From positions 8,556,001-8,620,000 of the forward strand of contig OX442322.1 of NCBI GenBank assembly GCA_949358305.1: a stretch of 64,000 nt of DNA, given 5' to 3'. The notes beneath the pieces are model-generated. The model was not told the origin of the DNA and did no database searches. It saw nothing but the letters and a program-made list of their open reading frames with translations. Origin of the DNA: Strigamia acuminata. Lineage: Eukaryota > Arthropoda > Chilopoda > Geophilomorpha > Linotaeniidae. Shown here piece after piece: positions 9,622-20,246 of the stretch; position 1 is the stretch's first letter, and each line of letters starts with the position of its first letter. Made by a program: the position numbers and the translations under genes.

Positions 9622-12600
9622 TCGCTCCCACCAAAAAAGGAAGACGATAGCGGGGGGAAATTTATCCCTAATAAATTCACATCTTCTCTTTACTAGGACA
9701 GCCCATCTAACCTCGCTAATTACCACAAGTGACGTTGTGGAGACGCTTAGCATGAACAACCGTCTCTCTTATCTGTACCCCGCAACCCATCCCCTCTCTC
9801 AGACTCCCATCTCGGTCCTTTCTATTCCTTCCAAGAGACCGAGTGTAAGGACCTAAGAGGGAGGGGAATAGGAAATACAGACACTCTCTATTATTTATGC
9901 AAACAAAACTATTTTCGATTCACAGCTTTTAATCGAAGGACGCCAATGAGATTCGGAAATTCTCTATCTTCTTCCAGAGAAGGAACCTTTTCAAAAAATG
10001 ATGCTCTCGTGAAGAAGGAGAAACCACCTAACTTCCATAATCTCGATTGTCTACGCCTTTTGCTAATCTCAACCGGTAGCTCCCTAACGTCCCGTATCAA
10101 GCGAAGTTACATTGCATCAATTTAAATAGATCCCACTTCTCTTGAGAAAATCTGATCACCTCTTTTTCAAATTCCAGACTCTAACTCAATTCAATGGACG
10201 TCGTATTCTTGCGACTCATGACTCTCGACACGGCTCAACATTCACTTCACGTGCCGATGTTCTTTGACTATTTTTTTCTCTTATTCGGAGACAACGACTT
10301 CCGGACCACTTAAAATCCCTTTTACAAACCGGAATCGTCTTCTGTTAACTCTCGAATGTCTTAAAAAAATTCTCTTAAATTCTTAAAAAAAGGAAGTCAA
10401 GATTGCCGAACCAGTGGACCCAGCAACAGCGGACTTCTCTTTTTTGCTAATCCACTTCACTTGTCTTAGGCAACAACCTTTACTATCAGCTCTGTAAATC
10501 TCTAACATTCTCCTATCTTAATTCTGCCTTTGAAAACTCCATCAACTTTGTTTAAAAGAAAACCCTGTCAAGACCAATTACACCACATGCTGCTATTTTC
10601 TAATGGAGGGGTTAGTTTCCTGTTGTTATCCAGTCAAGGACATTCGATATTTAACTGAATCCACCATAACTTGGGCTTATTCTAAGCACCCTGTATTTTA
10701 TTTCCCGTGTTAAATGTTTGAGTTAAGGGTGAGGGAAGCCATGAAGACTCTTCTATCTGTTATTTTTTCCACAATATAAAATCTTAGGATTAGGAAAACA
10801 GGAAATTAATCAAAAAAGTTTAGTGACCGTTCCTCTTCGGCGACCGACGGCGTGCACTCCGCCGGTGGCCGGCAGGACTTTCCCGGACACATCTTGTCGT
10901 TTCCAATCCCAATTTTATTTTATATTCATATAATTCCCTCCCGACTCAAAAAAAAACAAGAAAGGAAGCTCTATTGCTAATCGGGTCCCAGTGACCAGGA
11001 CACTTCGTGTAATCGCGAATTCGACTAAGGGACTAAGGGATTCGAGCAACCCATTGGTGTTTGCCATCTTGCATGTCGAAAAATCGATCATTCAAACGAA
11101 GAACCATTAGAATCACAAAGAGAGAAGGGGTGTAGAGGGACTTTATATCTGATTGTGTGCATGAAAGCACTGTCCTTGTAACATTAGCTAAGCTGACATG
11201 AACAGGTCCCGATATATCCCGCATTCGTTTTAACTCTAAACAACTACATCAAATAGGAGAGCTTTCCATTTTCGTCTAATCCCGAGGGGAAAAGCGATTT
11301 ATTCATCTAAATGGCTTGAAACTCCCATTATCTAGTTCAACTGTTATGAAGGTCTAAGAGGTCAAGGTTTTCTATTCTATTTGCTTCTGTATGTATTTTC
11401 TAACCCTAAAAGAACAACGTAACCCATATGTGAGCACCGCAATGCGAAGGACTTGTTTGCTAACTTCCAAACAGAAAGTCTTACAAAGCCATTACTTCAC
11501 AAATTGAATCGGTTTTCTGAAAATGTCCAGAACTCTCAAGATTCCCAGTGTTCAAAGGCGATTGCAGTTGGCTGCCCCTGAAGCAGGGCTTTCCAGAGGA
11601 AAAGGGAAAAAGGAGATACTTATAACAGAAAAACTAATCTATCTCGTTCTGTTATTCTTGTGTTATATGTAAAGGATTTTCCTTTTAGTCAGGGTTTAAG
11701 TATGGTATGGATTGATATTTAGGAAGCGACAGCATGTATTTTGGCACGCTCGGCGCCAAGGAGTAGATCCACTTTTCGGGAGACTTCCCGAAACAAAGTG
11801 GCGAACTTTTCTAATACTGAAACTGTCAGAAAAAAAAACAACTAAAGGTTAGATGAGGAGGAAGACTTTATTTTCTAAGATGCACCCAGCAGCAATGAAT
11901 ATCTCAACCGATCGGCTCATGTGGTTTTGACTAATGCCATAAATACTAACACCGACTGCGATATTTGACCAACACCTGAATTCGAATGTAATAGAAATTA
12001 TAAATTCTTACGTCCAAACCTAATCTGCCCCCGATTTATTAAACTTGTTCTAACTGTAATATCCTGGAGAATAAGTATTTCTACTGTGAAGATCTTCTAT
12101 GCTTTCAAAGAAATCGATCAGGAAACTTCCGAAACTTGAAATCACTAAATTCTCGAGAGGAATTGTCTGTATTTTCTTTAATAAAGAGCTGTATATAAGG
12201 ACTGGAAGAATAAACTAAACCATTTTCTATTTTCCTAAGTGACGAGAAAATCGGGTTCTTTTCTGTTGGTTCTGGGGTCTTTAATTCTCAATAAACTGGG
12301 ATTCGCTCCTTTTCTCTACTGAACCTTTTTACTGTCACCTTGTTTCTTCGGCTGACTTTACACGGCTCTTCCCAAATTAACAACCTCTTCGGACCAACTT
12401 GCACCGGACTAATTCTCTAATTGATTGCTCTAAAAAATCCTTTCAGTTTAATTTTTATGATCCCTTTTTATTCTATTAGCTGAGAGCTAATGATTGTTGC
12501 CTTTTCCTACTCTACAAGGAGGAAGATGGATCTCTATCTTTAGGTTTGTTGGACCACTGTTAACCAAATAAAACCTTTTCTCTAACCTAATACTTGGGCT

Positions 12601-14822
12601 TGATGGACCACTGTTAACCAACTAAAGCCTTTTTCTATTTCTGTCTTCTGTATAGGGGGGAATTTTCTTCTTTAAAACTTTATTATGCAACCTCGAGACT
12701 TTCCCGAGTTTCTCCCCTATCATTTTTCAATTCTTGAGGAGTGAATTTAGCGCGAAAGTCTCACGCGTCAATTACCCTCTCCTCATTATGCTAGTGAAAC
12801 TCGACGGACCAACTGTTAACCGACTGAACTTCTTCTCACTTCTTCTAGTGAAGCTCGACGGACCAACTGTTAACCGACTGGACTTCTAAATTGCAAGCTT
12901 TCTAAATTAGACTGACCGTGCTGTTAACAGCTCAAAAGAGAAAGTTTCTTGCTACTAAAGGAATCTCCAACAACCAATGTAATATTTTCTTTTTGTAGCT
13001 CGTTGCTTCGAAAATAAAGACAAAGAATCACTGAAAATTCCTGACGAACAACTTCTATTTCTAAACGGCCCTTTGCCAAAAAGGAAAATTAGTGTAAAGG
13101 TTTTACGTTCGTCTTTCTTATTCTGTACAATAAGATTTATCTCTCTTTGGTTCGATTTATTGCGAATCAACACCAACGGAACTTATTGCGCTCTTTTTCC
13201 GCCTGAGGAAGTATCAATTTCGATCCAAGTGACCAATTGGGACCTCCCGCTAAGGCGATGCTGCATTTACAGACAATGACAAACTCTCTCGTTCCTTCAT
13301 TAATCTGAAATTATTCTTGCGCGTGGCGAATCATTTTCTTCAACTAGCTTTCGACCCCCTTCAAAGCGCTTGGATACTTTAATAAAAGTAAAACCTCTTG
13401 AAGTCGACCATAGTTTTCTATTGCCACGGATGATGAAACCCAAAACTCCTTCTTTTATTCGGCGTCCCGAAAACTGAATAGAGAATCGAAATTCCACGCA
13501 TCATCTCTTATTTCTTGCTAGCTAAATTTCCTCAAAATCCAGTGATTTATTCAACGTATAAACTTAGCTTGCACTACAACTTCTTATGCTATTCACGAGT
13601 TGGACCCTTAACCTGGGGTGTGCTAATTCTCTTTTCTGGTCCTTTAAAAGGCTGTCCAGCTTCTTAAATTATGCATACTCCCAAACGGATTCCAACCGCG
13701 TTCAAACTTAAGAGACTCGAAATTTTCTTTTCTATTAAAACTCACATCAATCTCAAAATTGTCGATTGGGGGAACCCACGTCTTTATCTATAAAGGGAAT
13801 TTATCTTTCTGCCCCTGTTCTATTTATCGTGGACATGTTCATACTTAAATGCAACTTTCATAAACGTCGGAAATTAATTTCTAAACTCGTAATTGGAACT
13901 CAAATTTATCTCAACTCGTTTCACCTTTAATTCATCAACGTGACAAAATGAAAGGACTGACTAGAAACTTCAATCTCGAAAGAAAATCCAGTTCACAAAA
14001 AAAAACCGACTAATTATGCATAAGCAATTGAAAATCAATCCCCCCAAAAATAGACACACTTCGAACTTTGAATGTGATTCGCAAAACTCAACACTTAAAA
14101 GTTAAGATCGTAACGGAAATACTCCATATCGAACGGCGCTCACGAAATTGTCAGGTCGGAAACAACTCGAAAATATGCTAGTCTGAAAATCATACACACT
14201 AAAGTAAACTTTACAAGGCGTTTTTTCAATGACTCGTTTCATTAGGCAAGAGTGTCTTACGACCCTCGTTGAGCCCTGAAACAGAGCACGCCCCACAAAT
14301 TAAGACTACCAATATACCGCACACCAAATCGAATCCGACATAACAACCCCGCAATACACATACACTAGCCGAACGAAACAAAAACCCCCAAAACAATCCT
14401 AAAACAACTCTAAACTAACTTAAAGCAAATAAACAATTCGAAAAAAGAAAACACAAGACTCTTCTCTTCTAGTGTCATTGCGTTGTGTATAACTTCTAGG
14501 CTCGCCCGAGATTCAGGGTTCCGATCGTTCCTCCTTCTTTGTACGCCGACTGCTTAATTTCCGCAACCTTCTTCATTCCGGTCCCGCGACGCCATTGTCC
14601 CTTCCGACGGCTCGACCGACGCTTTCGGATCAACCGACCTCCCGCGACGTATTTTTCCCAAATCTCTTTCGACTTGATTACCGCCCGACGAGAGACCGCT
14701 TGCCGCTTCGCCCTCAACCCATCAGTGCGGGCACTTCTCTGTTGACGTCGGCTGCTTGCTTTTGCGACCCTGGGACTTCTATTCTCCTCTGGTTGCTGGC
14801 TCTCTCCTCGTCTACCCGACGA
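9622..14822 (-). other. internal region of D, non-coding
   Basis: There are no BEL/Pao domains. Short ORFs on the minus strand (for example 9909-10100, 11033-11224, 14102-14296) have counterparts in D-prime, but their amino-acid changes are as frequent as expected without selection. Around 12540-12930 a motif resembling GGACCAACTGTTAACC recurs four times, sometimes in 50-60-bp tandem units. I see nothing else with a recognisable function. Confidence 0.6.
14469..14487 (-). promoter_or_regulatory. leader box of D (CACAACGCAATGACACTAG)
   Basis: It matches the box of B-1 and C for its first 12 bases and then ends ACACTAG instead of TACTAG. It lies ~340 bases after the primer-binding site. Confidence 0.5.
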
Positions 14823-15194
14823 ATCCCGGTCATCTACGGCACCACAAAAAGGGCTATGTTGCCAGCAAGCAGTGATTGCTGCAAGAACCGGCAACTCACG
14901 CACCTCGTAATAAACATTCGAGCGATCAAATCTTCGCACAGCACTTTTAACTACTCGACTCGATTGAAACCATTCTGACATCTGATAACGCATCTCATGT
15001 TTTCTGACTTGGCCCTCATTGTCCTCTCCATGTCGACCGAAACTCGAGAACCTGGCTTTTGCTCTAAACATGACGGTTGGCGGATATTCGGGCTCGAATA
15101 TCAATATCGTCTTTCGCAAATCAAAGATGGCGTAGATTCGAATCTCGCGCTCGTGTGAAAACGAAAAGAAACACTCGTTCTTATTTGCGAACAA
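14496..15194 (-). CDS. leader ORF of D, running from LTR through the primer site (unknown)
   Basis: An open frame of up to 232 codons starts inside the LTR, passes the LTR end at 14857 and the primer site, and stops just before the leader box. A plausible inner start is the methionine of MFRAKARFSS. The part after the LTR is strongly basic (RKRRSSRRKGQWRR) and has no hydrophobic segment. D-prime has the same ORF (40225-40800). The two versions differ at about ten residues beyond the LTR and are nearly identical within it. Leaders of A, B-1, B-2 and C also have open frames across the same point. It may be a small Gag-like or RNA-binding protein, or simply a stop-poor GC-rich leader. I recognise no family. 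Confidence 0.3.
   Translation of the reverse strand: MFANKNECFFSFSHEREIRIYAIFDLRKTILIFEPEYPPTVMFRAKARFSSFGRHGEDNEGQVRKHEMRYQMSEWFQSSRVVKSAVRRFDRSNVYYEVRELPVLAAITACWQHSPFCGAVDDRDSSGRRGESQQPEENRSPRVAKASSRRQQRSARTDGLRAKRQAVSRRAVIKSKEIWEKYVAGGRLIRKRRSSRRKGQWRRGTGMKKVAEIKQSAYKEGGTIGTLNLGRA
14823..14844 (-). promoter_or_regulatory. tRNA-His-like primer-binding site of D
   Basis: On the minus strand TGGTGCCG and TGACCGGGAT are separated by a 4-base insertion relative to a contiguous tRNA-His complement. The site begins 12 bases after the LTR. Confidence 0.65.
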
Positions 15195-16608
15195 AAATAA
15201 AACGATGTTTAATCGTTCAAATCAAAACTATAACTACTTGTACAATATATAAACTCGTGCCACGAACTCTGATAACAATAAACGTCAACACGAGTACATT
15301 ATTAATAAAATAAACAACAATATATCAAAACCCCAATGTCTCAAAACGGCCTCCGTACAAACAAAACAAGAACGGCCGTTGAGAGTTCAAATTACACCAA
15401 AAAACTTATCTTTAATATCGAAAATCGTGCATATAAATAACTCAAACACTAATGATTATTTAATACAGCGAAAATAAATTGAAAGAAGGTGCAAACCTTC
15501 AAAATTAAAACCTCAACGAACATTGAATGGAAATCTCGAAAACCCGAAAACTGCTACATTTCGCCACGAGACGTCGCCTAATCAATGTAAACAAACACTT
15601 AATCTAATCAATCGCAATTCTCGCATCCCGGACATGGTCGCTGTTTTAATACGAATAAAGAACCCAAATAATGCATCCTCGACACTCGTTGTGCGCATTT
15701 AATAAATCCCTTGCATCGCACGGAATTAAATTCCCATCTCCCGCACTAAACCCAAGGCTATTCGCGGGCGAGTTATAAAACCCGAACTCGACCGAAAAGA
15801 TGCACGATGCGCCAAATCACGTGACACCCGACCAAACGATTGAATCTTATCCGAAACACAAAACAACGAAAAGGTAATCAACTATTCATTTCGAAATCGG
15901 ATTAAAGTCACACAATAAAAACTTAAGTCGAACAAATCTCATTCTGAATCAAATTAAATCTCAATCGAAAACGAGGCTCGTTGTACCAACTGTCTTCTAA
16001 TGGCGGATCTAGCCGATCAACGCTCCTTGGCGACCAACGAAGCTTCGCCTCGGCCCAACGCCGAATCATCGGACCTTAATCCACGGTAAATCACAACTAA
16101 AACTATTCATTTAATTACTGGAGTGGTTTCTAAACTAATGGATTTAAATTTACAGGTACAAACAACATCTTCCCGGGTGCGCTACGAGTTTCGCCAGACC
16201 AAAACGCTCGATAAACTGCGACGACTTCGCTTTTCGCTTTGAAACCCATCCTCGCCGTTATCGCCTTTAATTAGCGACCCAATGCCTGCCTGTACCGTGT
16301 CAGATAAGTTCTCGAAAATTATTCAAACTAACCGGAACCGAAATTAAAAACCTTAACTTTTCCTTTGTAGATAAATCCGATGCCCGAACTTAACACAAGA
16401 TGGCGGACTGCGCTCACCTCTCATTTCCAATGTTGCGAACTCTTCGAGAAATTGAGACTTTCAAAGAAACGAAATGACCGAAACGATTCAGCGAACCCCG
16501 ACAACTTACAAGGTAAACATTCCAGAATGGTAATTCGAATCATGCAGATGAACCAAAGTTTCTTTCTCTTTTCTGAATATTAATTTTGTTGCGTATCTGC
16601 TCGCAACA
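14857..16608 (-). repeat. 5' LTR of D
   Basis: It is the second 1752-bp copy. It is followed at 16609-16612 by the CTAA target duplication and then by the last 14 bases of the C LTR. Confidence 0.92.
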
Positions 16609-16612
16609 CTAA

Positions 16613-16626
16613 TGCTGCTAGCAACA
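16613..16626 (-). repeat. terminal fragment of the 3' LTR of C
   Basis: TGCTGCTAGCAACA completes the C LTR that was split by D. Joined to 7869 it restores the end seen at 20233-20246. Confidence 0.88.
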
Positions 16627-17554
16627 GAGTTTTTCCCGGGGGCGGGAATGGAAGAAAGAAACAAATCGATTTTCGCCTTGTTTTTAACGAATGACGTCAC
16701 CACGAACCTGACTTTACATGAACCTTGGTACGAAAAACCTTCATCTTCAGCTGCGTAACTCATTCTGTTACCAAAACACCAGGCCGAAATTAAACATTAA
16801 ACTAAACATAAATTACCCTAATCTAATTCCAGAAACCTCAGAAAACACAGAAAAACCCAAGTTCCATCCGCTAAATTTTTCCGAGACACAAGATCCAATT
16901 TTTCGTCAAAAAAGGGACAAGTGCCTCGGAAAAAGAAACCCCATCTCTCGTCAGAGAGAGGTTCCCGGGAAAGGGGGAAGGAACCGACGAAGGACTGTGT
17001 ACCTCAATAACCGGACAGTAAACGAAAATTAAAACAAGTATATGAAAAAATAGGAACTTTAAACGTATAAATACCACTTCAACTTTCAATTTTTCCTAGG
17101 CAGGAGGGAACTAGCGACAAAGAGTTGAATTTCCTACGTCTTAAGCGGGACGTACCTGTACACCTGATGCAAACTGGGGAAGAAAACAACGTCACGTGTC
17201 AAGACGTATTCATCTGTTCGCGCTTACATCGGTACGGAAAATAACGAGACTTAACTGACGGCCTAGCGGAAACTAATTGAAACAGAAAAGGGCGTCACCC
17301 ACTGCAATTCTAATCTCCTGGGCAAGGGACATGAGAACTTATGGAAAGGGACCTGCTGTTGGCCACCTTATACTTACTAAACAAGGCGCAACTGTACACT
17401 CGATAAAACTGGGGAAAAAAAAAACCAAACCCAGGTAATTTCCTCCTTTCGCGCTTCTACCTGTACAGAGGGAAACTTTGCTAACTAACGGCCCACTGGA
17501 TAAGTTAAAATGCAAGAAATAAATGACGAGAAGCCCTAACTGACATTCTTAAAA
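16627..17554 (-). other. 3' internal part of C, non-coding
   Basis: I see no coding sequence. A 104-codon plus-strand frame (16718-17032) has no recognisable features. On the minus strand the last bases before the LTR are CCCCCGGGAAAAACTC, a short G/A run that could act as a weak polypurine tract. Confidence 0.5.
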
Positions 17555-18145
17555 CTAAGCATTGCTGTTACCTTTTGCAGAATATCCCAAAAGGAACCCT
17601 CCTATCATAAGAAGAACGATCACGACGCTGAACAACATGATAACGCTGTATGGCCAACTGTTCAACGAGTGTGTGGCAACTGGATTTATCACCTGACCTA
17701 CTACCTGACCTGTTGACGACGCAACAGTTTGCGTTGGAGCTGTCGCATCCGCGTCATTGCTCTTGGAGACGGAAACACGCTTGGATACTCCACTCGGACC
17801 AGGCTGATCAAATTCTACTGGAAAACTCGAACCAAAAGTCGTCGCGGGCTTGACTGAGATGCCTAATTTCTTTGGGGTGGTCCCACATGGAAACTGGCCA
17901 ACAAACATGACATCCTCGTCGGCCTCAGAGCCGGGGCCGGGAAGGACGGGGGGACATTCTGGATCACCGTATGCTAATGTGCGGACCTGGGCGCAATAGC
18001 GGTCAATTTCCGCGAGCCAAACTCTGGACATGAATGGATTGAAAAACATCTCCAATACTCGTTGGTCCCGATGCAGTTGGTTTAACTTTTGCTCCATGTC
18101 CCGTCTTGCGGTTTCGATACGGAGGTCCTCTTCTGTCCGATACAT
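17555..18145 (-). CDS. unknown 196-aa protein of element C with C-terminal membrane segment
   Basis: This is the only substantial ORF of element C, on its sense strand, ~360 bases after the primer site. I chose the ATG at 18145 (MYRTEEDLRI); the frame is open a further 24 codons upstream. The first ~60 residues are charged and helix-prone. The middle (about 65-150) is rich in Pro, Ser, Thr and Ala and looks disordered. A strongly hydrophobic stretch near residues 166-188 (VIMLFSVVIVLLMIGGFLLG) is followed by a short polar tail. There is no obvious N-terminal signal, so a tail-anchored protein is the simplest reading. It has no zinc knuckle, protease or capsid motif. It could be a diverged Gag-position protein, a captured gene or an Env remnant; the family is unknown. 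Confidence 0.5.
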   Translation of the reverse strand: MYRTEEDLRIETARRDMEQKLNQLHRDQRVLEMFFNPFMSRVWLAEIDRYCAQVRTLAYGDPECPPVLPGPGSEADEDVMFVGQFPCGTTPKKLGISVKPATTFGSSFPVEFDQPGPSGVSKRVSVSKSNDADATAPTQTVASSTGQVVGQVINPVATHSLNSWPYSVIMLFSVVIVLLMIGGFLLGYSAKGNSNA

Positions 18146-18309
18146 GGTTGGGGAGAACGGGAGTAAACGTTGGATCCCCCAAAAAATCTTATTGGTATGA
18201 AAACTTAAAACTAACATTCACGTTTAAGACTAAATCTCTTAAAACTACTTTTTTCTCTTTGCAGGTGAAGAAAACCAAGGTGGATCTTGCTTGATTCTGG
18301 TCGACTGGA

Positions 18310-18327
18310 CTAGTACATTGCGTTGTG
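18310..18327 (-). promoter_or_regulatory. leader box of C, identical to that of B-1
   Basis: Read on the minus strand it is CACAACGCAATGTACTAG, all 18 bases equal to 5105-5122, although the sequences around it differ. It lies ~190 bases after the primer site. Confidence 0.55.
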
Positions 18328-18500
18328 CTTTTTCTTTCTACTGGTGTGGCTGGCTGGGAGAGCAAGTCACGGTTGAACTGGGGTCGACTTGGCGACTGGA
18401 CTCGACGTGGTCCGACTTCGAAGTTCACCGGTTCCTCCACGCTGACGGGGAGGTATCTGGACGGAGGTCACGCGGCGTCTTGGCTTGACCTCGAGTACGT

Positions 18501-18523
18501 ATCCTGGTCAAATAAAGGCACCA
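18501..18523 (-). promoter_or_regulatory. tRNA-His-like primer-binding site of C
   Basis: On the minus strand TGGTGCC and TGACCAGGAT are separated by ~5 extra bases relative to a tRNA-His complement. It starts 3 bases after the 5' LTR. Confidence 0.62.
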
Positions 18524-18526
18524 AAT

Positions 18527-20246
18527 TGTAGCTATCAGCCTCGCTAAAGATGAGAGATGCTGCAGCTGGCGGGCTCGCTTAGGAGCGGTGCGAATTGGTG
18601 ATTGAAGCAATTCGCCTTGTACTGGAAAAACTCCTTGCCCTGTTGTGTGCAGGACAAACTTGTTCTGTGACAAGAAATAATGATTTATTTCTCTAAGCAA
18701 ACTTTACAGACTTTCGCACAGTTGAAGGTTGAAAGCAAAAGTGTTTTAATAATCAGTTTAGATTAATAAAGAAAACTTATTACAAGGAAATCACGTGTGC
18801 AATAATTGTAACTAAGTATAAGATCAAGAAACAGGTTAACAGAGACACCAAATGCTGAACTTGAGAATTATAAACTGAGAAACAAGTTGTAGGTGCCACC
18901 AAGGCTACAGTACAGTGTTACAAAGATTTCGTTATTTAAACAGCTCAAACAACGCTTATATTTAAAGATTTATACATTAAAGCTTACAGAAACAAATAAA
19001 GTTACTAAATCCCTACTTAATTCTAAGACTGGTGGTAAAGAATGTCGAAATACGAGAGAACGAACATTAGGCCGGGTCGGTAACGCTAAAACCCGGGGCA
19101 AAGTGTTCCAATTCGGTTAACGAACTCGGATAAGAACGCCAGGGCAACGTTAACTTCTACAAACCTCCCAATTTCAATGCATTGACCAAGAATAACGTTT
19201 ATTAGGCAAAACATTAAAGAAACCGGGACAAATCATTCCGAAAACCGCGTTGGAGCGTAAGAAGCGGGTGTTGAGAAAACCCGAAGACAACAAGAACGAA
19301 AAGCAGAGACAATGGCCGCCAAGGCCAAAGCAAGCAGAGATGAGAATGTACCAAGAAATCTGCGGAACCACTTAGAAGGTAATGCATAACGGGAATAATT
19401 GCTAATAATTAGAGCACTAATTAATCTACAGAGTATTCTAAATACCGGAACAACAAATTTAATTACCACAAATGACAGGCGAGAGCAGGTTCGAGCAAAC
19501 CAAGATGGCGGACCCGGATCGCCTCCAACTCTCCACGAGGCCAAACGAAGCTTCTCACGGCTCAGGACTCATTCCCCGGTACTTATGACGGTAAGAAATA
19601 TTTATTCTAATGCATGATCAAAGTTCCCACGACATAATCAGCAATGTGTCGTTCCAGCAAAAACCACGAGAACCGCTTCGAGATACAGACGAGCGCCAGC
19701 CAGCCAGACTGACTCGACACCCGCGAACATGCAAACACGAGAAGGAAACGACCGTCAGATGAGTATTTAAAGTGCAAACTATAAATAACAAGACAAATAT
19801 TAAAAACCTATATTTTTTCCTACAGGGAATCGTCGGCCCCATGCAACCATCCGAGGCGAGCTTGCCAAATGTGCGCGCCGATCGATTTGGACACAACGAA
19901 ACAAAACGACAGCTTCAAGACACGGAAAACGATCTTAACAGGTAAGAAAAACCTATCTGCTACTTGCAAATAAGCCTCCTCAGTTTTACTAACGAAAATG
20001 CACCTTTTTCAGTAACCTGTATAAGAAAAAAGGCCTCAGACTCATCACACAACCGGACTGGAAGTGGAAGAAAACGCCAAGATGACGAGAAAATGATAAT
20101 TCGGAAAGGAATTCGATCAGATAAGCTAAACTAGTTGATACCTTGCGTAGTTAATTATTTAAAAACTTAACTTTTACTTTTTACAGAGAGATTGGAAGTT
20201 TTATCCGCTACAACAACACTCTCTGTTGCTAATGCTGCTAGCAACA
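18527..20246 (-). repeat. 5' LTR of C (intact, 1720 bp)
   Basis: It is the intact copy. The first bases on the minus strand form a hairpin with 8-bp arms TGTTGCTA and TAGCAACA. The antisense exons described at 6949-7771 recur at +12363. Confidence 0.92.

Larger units (their letters stand above)
7870..16608 (-). mobile_element. LTR element D (LARD-like), inserted in the 3' LTR of C
   Basis: It has 1752-bp LTRs at 7870-9621 and 14857-16608 that I read as identical. CTAA is duplicated at 7866-7869 and 16609-16612. On the minus strand the LTR begins TGTTGCGAGCAGATACGCAACA and ends GCTTGCTGGCAACA. The primer site at 14844-14823 fixes the orientation. The 5.2-kb internal region has no recognisable gag-pol. 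It is the deepest layer here: A contains B-1, which contains C, which contains D. A diverged relative, D-prime, lies in opposite orientation at 38692-60361. Confidence 0.92.
6164..20246 (-). mobile_element. LTR element C (LARD/TRIM-like), inserted in B-1 and carrying D
   Basis: The ends are 1720-bp direct repeats: 18527-20246 intact, and 6164-7869 plus 16613-16626 split by D. ACTT is duplicated at 6160-6163 and 20247-20250. The empty site is visible in B-2 near 26966-26990. On the minus strand the LTR reads TGTTGCTAGCAGC to GATAGCTACA. A primer-binding site follows at 18523-18501 and a leader box at 18327, which sets the orientation. The 1.9-kb internal region has one membrane-protein ORF and no pol. 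Confidence 0.9.
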
